Assembly: GCA_016930575.1 (NCBI GenBank)
Contig: JAFGGL010000065.1
Location: 28,895 to 92,894, forward strand
Reading direction: 5' to 3'
Length of the DNA: 64,000 nt
Source: Clostridiales bacterium
GTDB lineage: Bacteria > Bacillota > Clostridia > Christensenellales > Aristaeellaceae
Notes under the pieces: generated by a model
Told to the model about the DNA's origin: nothing
Seen by the model: the letters and a program-made list of their open reading frames with translations, nothing else
Databases searched by the model: none
Shown: piece by piece, positions 58,499 to 64,000 of the stretch
How the letters are laid out: every line of letters begins with the position of its first letter
How positions within the stretch are numbered: the first letter of the stretch is position 1
Translations under genes and position numbers: made by a program

Positions 58499-59293
58499 TC
58501 AGATCAGCTGTTCGGGCTTCTTGTTGGCGGCGCGTGCCTTACGGGCTTTGCGTTCCTTGCGCTTTTTCTTCCGCAAACCGATCGCGATGCCCGTGTTGAT
58601 TTTGACGCGAAGCTTTGGCCCCTGCAGGTAACCGAGGCTATAGGCAAGCGGCGCGATCATCACCCAGAGCGGGGTAAGGCGTTCCGCCCAAAGGGTGGCG
58701 TTTGTGCCAAACAACAGCGCGGCGTTGATGAACGGCATAGTGATTGCGCGCGCGATGATACGGAGTATGGACATAAACATTGGCGAATTCTGTATGCTGT
58801 AATACGCCAGCGCTTCGCCAACGTGCGTCTGCAGCGCTGGGCCTTCCACCCAGGAGGGCAATACACCGAGTGAATATGTGATCGGTTGTGCCAGTACGGC
58901 GAAAACAAGCGTCAGCAGAAAATAGGGGATCAGCGCGATCAGAACGATGTAAAATCCTTTGGCGGGATGATAGCAGCGTTCGAGGTCGGCTTGGACAACA
59001 GTCCGTCCGTCCTGTTGGTGTTGGTACATGATCTCCCCGAATGCTGTATCCGCCTCGCCGGAGTTTGCGCCCTGAAAGTACATATACATCGCGGCGACAG
59101 CCACGATGATCGCAGACGTCAGCACCCGAAGCAGAAGCGAATTAAAACTCAGCAGCACGCCGAGCAGCAAATAGATAAACGAGATGAACAGGATGCTGAG
59201 TACCATCTTCATCCCCTTGCGGGCCGCGTCTTTCGAGCGCCATACGCCGCATAAATAAGGTTTGACGACGGGTTTTACTTGCTTTTTTGCCAT
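58499..59293 (-). CDS. Hypothetical multi-pass membrane protein
   Basis: I do not recognise this 264-residue protein. It has about five or six hydrophobic helices (near 30-50, 53-72, 113-140, 175-200 and 205-225). Between the second and third lies a cytoplasmic-looking stretch with CYHPAKGFY. The C-terminus is strongly basic (LRKKKRKERKARKARAANKK), perhaps nucleic-acid or ribosome binding. Start ATG 59293 has AAGGAGAT upstream. It lies two bases before rsmD and 27 bases after alr, so it is part of that operon. Confidence 0.65.
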   Translation of the reverse strand: MAKKQVKPVVKPYLCGVWRSKDAARKGMKMVLSILFISFIYLLLGVLLSFNSLLLRVLTSAIIVAVAAMYMYFQGANSGEADTAFGEIMYQHQQDGRTVVQADLERCYHPAKGFYIVLIALIPYFLLTLVFAVLAQPITYSLGVLPSWVEGPALQTHVGEALAYYSIQNSPMFMSILRIIARAITMPFINAALLFGTNATLWAERLTPLWVMIAPLAYSLGYLQGPKLRVKINTGIAIGLRKKKRKERKARKARAANKKPEQLI

Positions 59294-59320
59294 GAACGGT
59301 ATCTCCTTACAAACACAATA

Positions 59321-60442
59321 TCATATGACCTGTATATAGCTGCGCGGCACGCGCGCGGTAATGCTCAAAAGCACCTCGTAGCTGATGGTGGACGTCCATT
59401 CCGCAAGTTCGTCCGCGCCGATGAATCCGTCGCCCTGCCTGCCGATCAGAACCGCGATATCGCCTGTCCTGACGCCCGGTATTTCCGTGACGTCCACCAT
59501 GATTTGATCCATACAGACCCTGCCGACGATGCGCGCGCGTTTCCCGGACACCAGCACTTCGCCCCGGTTGCTCGCCGTGCGGTGGTATCCGTCACCGTAA
59601 CCCACGGCGATCGTGGCGATACGCATCGGCTTGTCAGCCGTAAAGGTGCATCCGTATCCGATGCTTGCGCCAGCCGGAACGTCCTTCACGTGGACGATCT
59701 CGGCCTCCCAGTGAATCGCATGCTGAAACGGAAGTCCGGTCGGCACGGGCGGATAGCCGTACAAGGAGATGCCTTCCCGTATCATGGAGAAATTCGCATC
59801 TTCGGACACGAGACTCATCGCACTGTTGGACGCGTGCGCCGGTATATCGGGATCGAAACAGGCTTTCAGCTGATGGAACAACTCCAGCTGCTTCTGTGAA
59901 TATGCACACAAGCCGCCGCCGTCGCTCAAGTGGTCGGCATCGGCGAAATGCGTGTAGATACCGGTCACACGGATGTGCGCGGCTTTCTTCAGCGCCCGCT
60001 GCAGCGCTTGTGCTTCCAGGGCGGTGCGAAGGCCGATTCTACCCATACCCGTATCGATCTTGATATGCACGTATGCCGTTTGGTTAAGGCGCGCCGCACA
60101 GGCGTCGACCGCCGCAATCGTATCCGGATTGAAGACAGTCAGGATCAGGCTTTTCTGCACACAGGGTTTGATCCCGTTTTCGTTCACTGCGCCCATCACA
60201 AGGATATTCTCGCTTTCAAGGCCGCCGTCCCGAAGCGCTACGCCCTCCTCGGGGATGGCGACAGCCAGGTCCTTGCACCCGGCTCCCGCTACGGTTTTAG
60301 CGACTTCAAGCATCCCGTGCCCGTATGCGTTGGCCTTGACGACGGCCATCACGCGCACGGTATCGGGCAGGTAGTTCGTCATCAGTTGATAGTTGTTCCG
60401 TATTGCGTTCAGATTGATCGTGATCCGATTGTGACGATACAC
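59321..60442 (-). CDS. alr: Alanine racemase
   Basis: Pyridoxal-phosphate enzyme that makes D-alanine for peptidoglycan. The 373 residues show K36 in VVKANAYGHG (the cofactor lysine), YTHFADAD, ISLYGYPP and the second catalytic tyrosine in SIGYGCTF. I place the start at GTG 60442, with GGGAGG ten bases upstream; the longer frame to 60511 crosses a leader hairpin and has no ribosome site. It heads the operon with the membrane protein, rsmD and coaD. Confidence 0.94.
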   Translation of the reverse strand: MYRHNRITINLNAIRNNYQLMTNYLPDTVRVMAVVKANAYGHGMLEVAKTVAGAGCKDLAVAIPEEGVALRDGGLESENILVMGAVNENGIKPCVQKSLILTVFNPDTIAAVDACAARLNQTAYVHIKIDTGMGRIGLRTALEAQALQRALKKAAHIRVTGIYTHFADADHLSDGGGLCAYSQKQLELFHQLKACFDPDIPAHASNSAMSLVSEDANFSMIREGISLYGYPPVPTGLPFQHAIHWEAEIVHVKDVPAGASIGYGCTFTADKPMRIATIAVGYGDGYHRTASNRGEVLVSGKRARIVGRVCMDQIMVDVTEIPGVRTGDIAVLIGRQGDGFIGADELAEWTSTISYEVLLSITARVPRSYIQVI

Positions 60443-60477
60443 GTGTTTTGTTCCTCCCGGGCTGCCGTTCAACAGGA

Positions 60478-60518
60478 AGCACGGATAGAAGTCAGCGTCC
60501 TTGCAATCCATCCGTGCT
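60478..60518 (-). promoter_or_regulatory. Inverted repeat in the alr leader
   Basis: AGCACGGAT (60478-60486) and its complement (60510-60518) form a 9-bp stem with a 23-base loop between the promoter and the ribosome site of alr. No T-run follows; meaning is unknown. Confidence 0.35.
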
Positions 60519-60545
60519 GTGTCTTACGTCTTCGTTGCCGTTAAA

Positions 60546-60575
60546 ATTATATCACCGGAAACTCGATATTGTCCA
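60546..60575 (-). promoter_or_regulatory. Promoter of the alr operon
   Basis: On the minus strand TGGACA (60575-60570) and TATAAT (60551-60546) are 18 bases apart, with a TGA before the -10 giving an extended element. Confidence 0.75.
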
Positions 60576-60589
60576 CCTGGGCGAAGGTT

Positions 60590-61162
60590 TTACTTTTTTC
60601 GTCCGGCCATAAACGCTTTACGGTTAGTTTCCAGCGTATGCGTCGGAACGCAGGCGGCGATCGCGTCGATCCAGGCTTCCTCCGGAAACTCCATATGTCT
60701 GCTCAAAACGCCCAGAAGCACGAGATTGACCGCCCTGTAGCTTCCGGCCTCCACAGCTATTGCATACGCATCCAGCGCCTCGACGGCCTGAGAAGCGCAC
60801 AATAGCGCCTGATACGGTTCCTCGGGATAGGTCGCCGTACCGGAAAGAACCGGCATAGGGGGGATGCGCTGGGTACTTACGATCAGTTTCCCATCAGGCT
60901 GCAGGTACGATACGGCTCGCGCGGCTTCAAGCGGCTCGAAGGCAAGCAGATAGTCCGCACTCCCTGCGGCGACCAGCGGCGCGTGAACCTGCGCGCCGAT
61001 GCGAACGTGCGTGATCACGCTTCCGCCGCGCTGCGCCATGCCGTGCACCTCGCTGACCTTCACGTTGTAACCCTGTGCCTTGGCAAGCTGCGCCAGTATC
61101 TTGCTGGTGAGCAGCGTTCCCTGCCCGCCGACGCCTACGATAACGATGTTCAAACACTTCAC
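60590..61162 (-). CDS. iorB: Indolepyruvate:ferredoxin oxidoreductase, beta subunit
   Basis: The small subunit of an enzyme that decarboxylates aryl pyruvates from aromatic amino acid breakdown to aryl-acetyl-CoA with reduction of ferredoxin. The 190 residues have the gamma-type domain signature IVIVGVGGQGTLLTSKILAQLA and VSEVHGMAQRGGSVITHVRIG. The start is GTG 61162, overlapping the iorA stop as GTGA; the longer frame lies in iorA. Its partner is the thiamine-diphosphate subunit just upstream. Confidence 0.92.
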   Translation of the reverse strand: MKCLNIVIVGVGGQGTLLTSKILAQLAKAQGYNVKVSEVHGMAQRGGSVITHVRIGAQVHAPLVAAGSADYLLAFEPLEAARAVSYLQPDGKLIVSTQRIPPMPVLSGTATYPEEPYQALLCASQAVEALDAYAIAVEAGSYRAVNLVLLGVLSRHMEFPEEAWIDAIAACVPTHTLETNRKAFMAGRKK

Positions 61163-62934
61163 TGCGAATCGCCTCCCCTGTGAATCGCATGGAACGGGCA
61201 GACCTGCGAGCACATGCCGCAGCCCGTGCACAGCGCGGCGTTGATCTCTATATGATCGCCCTTGCGCTCGATCGCCTGGCATCCGACCTTCAGGCAGGAG
61301 CCGCAGTTTTTACAGCCGTCCACATAGCAGGGCGGTTGCTTGGTCTTGTCGATCAGCGCGCACGGCCTGCGCGCGATGATCACACTGACCGCGTCGCGCG
61401 CGGTTTCTTCCTGTATTGCCTTTTGGGTCTCGTCCAGGTCCAGCGGATCGACCACTCTCACATGCTCGGTGCCGCAGCCCCTGCACAGCGCTTCCAGATC
61501 GATCATCGGCGCGGGATTCCCGTGGATGTCAAATCCGGTCGCAGGGTGATGCTGATGGCCGGTCATGCCGGTGATGCGGTTGTCCAGGATCAACACGGTG
61601 ATCGCTTCGCTGCCGTAAACGGCATCGATCAACCCGGTGATGCCGGAGTGGATGAATGTGCTATCGCCGATCACAGCGACGGTCTTTTTGGAAAAATCCT
61701 TGCCCTGCGCGCGCTCCGCGCCGCTTGCCATACCGATACTCGCGCCCATGCACAAACAGGCGTCCATCGCGGACAATGGAGGCAACGACGCCAACGTATA
61801 GCAGCCGATATCGCCCATTACGTTCATCTTGAGCTTTTTAAGCACATGGAATATTCCGCGGTGCGGGCAGCCGGGGCAAAGCGCAGGTGGACGTACGGGC
61901 AGATCGGACGTCTGTAAATCCGGCAGGGGAGTGCCCAATACCGCATGTTTGATGCGTTCCACGTTAAGCTCGCCCTGCACGCCTGTGAGCGTTTTTCCCT
62001 CGCAGGCAATCCCTGCGGCTTTGAGATCGTTCTCGATCAGACCCTCGAGTTCCTCAATCACGATCAGGCGGTCCATTTTCATGGCAAAATCTGCAATCAG
62101 CGACATCGGCAGCGGATACACGATGCCGAGTTTCAAAATACTGGCGTCGGGCAGCGCATTCCGGACGTATTGATAACTGACGCCGCTGGTGATCACGCCG
62201 ACGGCGGTATCCCGCAGTTCCATGGCGTTCAGGGGCGATTCATTCACCGCATTTTTCAGCGCAGTCTCGCGCTTTTCCACCTCAACGTGGCGGCCTCTTG
62301 CCATGGCGGGAATCATGACGTATTTCGCCATGTTCTTTTCATACGGCTTGACCGCTATTTCTTCCCGAGGCGTAACTTCCACAATGCTGCGCGCATGCGC
62401 GATCCGCGTCGTGATGCGGATGACGACGGGGGAGTCGAGTTCTTCGCTCATTTGAAACGCAATTTTCGTAAAATCCTTGCACTCCTGGCTGTCCGACGGC
62501 TCCAGCATCGGCAGATGCGCCGCGCGCGCGTAATAGCGGCTGTCCTGCTCGTTCTGGCTGGAATGCATGGCAGGGTCGTCGGCGACGGCGATAACAAAGC
62601 CCGCGCTGACACCGGTATAGGACGCGGTAAACATCGGATCGGCCGCTACATTCATGCCCACGTGCTTCATACAGACCATCGCCCGCGCGCCGGCAAGCGC
62701 GGCGCCGTAGGCGACCTCCATGGCAACTTTTTCGTTGGGCGCCCACTGTGAGTTGATTTCCGGGAACTTCGCGGCGGCTTCCGCGATCTCGGTACTCGGC
62801 GTGCCCGGGTACCCGGTCACGACCCGCACGCCGGCTTCCCACGCGCCTCTTGCGACTGCCTGGTCGCCCAGCAGCAATTCCGACGGATTCTTCGTCTGTA
62901 ATGGAGCTGAAGTGCAGAAATTCTTGTGATGCAT
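61159..62934 (-). CDS. iorA: Indolepyruvate:ferredoxin oxidoreductase, alpha subunit
   Basis: The catalytic subunit, 591 residues. An N-terminal pyruvate:ferredoxin-type domain (GYPGTPSTEI, GARAMVCMKHVGMNVAADP) is followed by a thiamine-diphosphate domain (RPPALCPGCPHR, MGDIGCYTL, IGDSTFIHSGITGL, ILDNRITGMTGHQ). The C-terminal part carries two 4Fe-4S clusters (DGCKNCGSCLKVGC and CTGCGMCSQVCP). Start ATG 62934 has AAAGGAA upstream. The stand-alone acyl-CoA ligase at 4.6-6.2 kb could work in the same pathway, but nothing here links them. Confidence 0.94.
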   Translation of the reverse strand: MHHKNFCTSAPLQTKNPSELLLGDQAVARGAWEAGVRVVTGYPGTPSTEIAEAAAKFPEINSQWAPNEKVAMEVAYGAALAGARAMVCMKHVGMNVAADPMFTASYTGVSAGFVIAVADDPAMHSSQNEQDSRYYARAAHLPMLEPSDSQECKDFTKIAFQMSEELDSPVVIRITTRIAHARSIVEVTPREEIAVKPYEKNMAKYVMIPAMARGRHVEVEKRETALKNAVNESPLNAMELRDTAVGVITSGVSYQYVRNALPDASILKLGIVYPLPMSLIADFAMKMDRLIVIEELEGLIENDLKAAGIACEGKTLTGVQGELNVERIKHAVLGTPLPDLQTSDLPVRPPALCPGCPHRGIFHVLKKLKMNVMGDIGCYTLASLPPLSAMDACLCMGASIGMASGAERAQGKDFSKKTVAVIGDSTFIHSGITGLIDAVYGSEAITVLILDNRITGMTGHQHHPATGFDIHGNPAPMIDLEALCRGCGTEHVRVVDPLDLDETQKAIQEETARDAVSVIIARRPCALIDKTKQPPCYVDGCKNCGSCLKVGCQAIERKGDHIEINAALCTGCGMCSQVCPFHAIHRGGDSQ

Positions 62935-62978
62935 GACAATTTCCTTTCCAACTTCCGAATTCGCTGTATCCTGTATAT

Positions 62979-62984
62979 AGTATA
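62979..62984 (-). promoter_or_regulatory. Probable -10 of the iorAB operon
   Basis: TATACT on the minus strand, preceded by TGA (extended -10), lies about 45 bases before iorA. The -35 region (TTGCGT, 16 bases away) is weak. Confidence 0.5.
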
Positions 62985-63020
62985 TCACAGCTATGTTTGC
63001 ACGCAAAGTATTGTAATAAA

Positions 63021-63043
63021 AAACGCAGGCATCGCCTGCGTTT
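63021..63043 (-). terminator. Terminator of the rpsF-ssb-rpsR operon
   Basis: AAACGCAGGC and its complement enclose a 3-base loop, followed on the minus strand by a T-run. It lies 15 bases past the rpsR stop. Confidence 0.9.
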
Positions 63044-63057
63044 ATTTTTTATACCGG

Positions 63058-63312
63058 TCAGTCAACCGAATAGGGCATCAACGCGATGGCACGCGCGCGT
63101 TTGATGGCTTCGGACAGCTGACGCTGATGTTTGGCGCAATTGCCGCTCATCCGGCGGGGAACGATCTTCCCGCGCTCATTCACGAAGCGGCGCAGGCGGT
63201 TGACATCTTTGTAATCGATATACTCGATCTTATCCACGCAGAAAGCGCATACTTTCCGGCGCGGTTTACGGCCGCGGGGGCGCGGTTTTTTTTCCGAACG
63301 ATCCTCAGGCAT
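63058..63312 (-). CDS. rpsR: 30S ribosomal protein S18
   Basis: An 84-residue basic ribosomal protein. The core [62 protein letters not shown] pattern is that of S18, with cysteines C22, C25 and a later C making it the zinc-type (C+) form. It follows ssb by 24 bases. The N-terminus is a short Lys/Arg/Pro-rich tail. Confidence 0.96.
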   Translation of the reverse strand: MPEDRSEKKPRPRGRKPRRKVCAFCVDKIEYIDYKDVNRLRRFVNERGKIVPRRMSGNCAKHQRQLSEAIKRARAIALMPYSVD

Positions 63313-63336
63313 AGAGGAGCCTCCTTTATTTCAGCA

Positions 63337-63762
63337 TTAAAACGGCAGATCGTCGTCGTCAACTTCCTTGAACCCTTCGTCGCTTTCCTTGGTATCATCT
63401 GCGTCTGACGGGGTAAAGCCGCCGCCTTCGCCGGTTCCCTCGGAGCGGGGAGAAAGAAATTCGACGTCTTCGGCAAATACATCAAGAGAGAAGCGCGTGC
63501 TTCCGTCTTTGGCTTCATAACTGGAAACCGATACGTTGCCCACCACGCATACCTTGCGGCCTTTGGCCAGATAGCGCTGGCACACGTCGCCGAGTTTGTT
63601 CCAGGCGGAAACGCGGAAGAAGTCCGCGTCCGGCTGGTTTGCGTTCTGCGACGAGCGGCGGCGGTTGACCGCGACCGTGAAGGAGCATACGGTGCTGCCC
63701 GATGTCACGGTGCGGGTCTCCGGATCGCGCGTCAGATTTCCGATGATGATCAGCTTATTCAT
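63337..63762 (-). CDS. ssb: Single-stranded DNA-binding protein
   Basis: A 141-residue SSB. The OB fold shows MNKLIIIGNLTRDPETR, FTVAVNRR, FFRVSAWNKLGDVCQRYLAKGRKVCVVGNVSVSSY, and the C-terminus ends in the acidic DDDDLPF tip that recruits partner proteins. Its place between rpsF and rpsR is the standard bacterial order. The ATG at 63762 lies 10 bases after the rpsF stop. Confidence 0.97.
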   Translation of the reverse strand: MNKLIIIGNLTRDPETRTVTSGSTVCSFTVAVNRRRSSQNANQPDADFFRVSAWNKLGDVCQRYLAKGRKVCVVGNVSVSSYEAKDGSTRFSLDVFAEDVEFLSPRSEGTGEGGGFTPSDADDTKESDEGFKEVDDDDLPF

Positions 63763-63772
63763 ATTACCGTCC

Positions 63773-64000
63773 TCATTCGGTCTTTTCTGCAGTTTCTTCT
63801 TCGGTTTCTTCCGTTTCGGGCGCTTCCGGCACGGTTTCGTCCGCCTTTTCTTCGGCTTCTACAGCCTTTGCAGCGGGCTTGTCTTCAGCCGCTGCGGGTT
63901 CTTCCACGTCTTCCTTCACAGGAGCAACGGGGACCGGACGGATCGGCTTTGGCTTGACGCTCTGCTTTTTATCCAGCAGTTTGATGATGAGATAACGAAG
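63773..64000 (-). CDS. rpsF: 30S ribosomal protein S6, C-terminal part
   Basis: The reading frame enters from the window edge, so only the last 75 residues are visible. They begin RYLIIKLLDK, the last strand of S6, followed by a tail of about 60 residues rich in Pro, Ala, Lys and then Glu, ending in a run of acidic residues (ETEEETAEKTE). Known S6 proteins usually end soon after the RY(L/V) strand, so the tail is an extension. The operon order rpsF-ssb-rpsR supports the call. Confidence 0.93.
   Translation of the reverse strand, partial: LRYLIIKLLDKKQSVKPKPIRPVPVAPVKEDVEEPAAAEDKPAAKAVEAEEKADETVPEAPETEETEEETAEKTE

Noticed and set aside
1..64000. CRISPR arrays, insertion sequences, tRNA or rRNA genes, prophage
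   Set aside because: No regularly spaced repeats, transposase or integrase frames, cloverleaf-like sequences or phage structural genes were seen on either strand.

Overview
This 64 kb window looks like chromosomal DNA of a Gram-positive-type bacterium of the Firmicutes, most likely class Clostridia. The signs are an rlmN-prpC-prkC(PASTA)-rsgA-rpe operon, strong AGGAGG ribosome sites, TTGACA/TATAAT promoters, a class A penicillin-binding protein, ThiT, KtrAB-type potassium uptake, a BMP-type nucleoside transporter and anaerobic enzymes (indolepyruvate:ferredoxin oxidoreductase, a GlpA/GlpB/DUF1667 module, an iron-sulfur aldo/keto reductase). A family-level name is not supportable. I saw no tRNA, rRNA, CRISPR array, insertion sequence or prophage. 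Almost all of the window is coding.

Layout. 0-4.5 kb (+): Ser/Thr phosphorylation and ribosome assembly operon ending at a palindromic terminator. 4.6-15.8 kb: acyl-CoA ligase, a small DUF4342 protein, a secreted peptidoglycan-binding protein, an unrecognised coiled-coil protein, PBP1A and a large CARDB-like surface protein with a long leader. 15.9-21 kb (+): DUF2461 protein, phosphohexomutase, potassium uptake pair, esterase. 21-24.2 kb (-): AlkZ-related protein and a Zn/Cd efflux operon (ArsR regulator, free HMA domain, P-type ATPase) with a readable promoter and operator. 24.3-31.3 kb (-): GH94 phosphorylase and a polyamine transporter operon led by its cupin repressor. 31.4-32.2 kb (+): TPP riboswitch and thiT. 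32.2-37.8 kb (-): UBA-DUF4342 protein, two-component system, HflK/HflC and a membrane protein. 38-41.9 kb: VWA protein and divergent kinase (+) converging on an operon of a formylglutamate-amidohydrolase-like enzyme and two ATP-grasp ligases (-). 42-47.1 kb (+): tcdA, an anaerobic glycerol-3-phosphate dehydrogenase-like module, DivIC-like protein, Ppx/GppA. 47.1-51.1 kb: CofE-like ligase and DEAD-box helicase (-), XRE/S24-like regulator and aldo/keto reductase (+). 51.2-56 kb (-): BMP-type ABC transporter. 56.2-60.5 kb (-): alr-membrane protein-rsmD-coaD-coiled coil-mntP. 60.6-62.9 kb (-): iorA-iorB. 63-64 kb (-): rpsF-ssb-rpsR.

The most interesting material is (1) the cassette at 38-42 kb, which pairs two RimK-like ligases with an amidohydrolase-like enzyme and faces a VWA/kinase pair; its promoter shares a -35 region and a Fur-type 7-1-7 box with the divergent tcdA promoter; and (2) a two-component system whose operon promoter carries 11-bp phased ATTCTCATGAA repeats that recur upstream of a second, distant DUF4342 gene at 6.4 kb, which suggests a small envelope-stress regulon.
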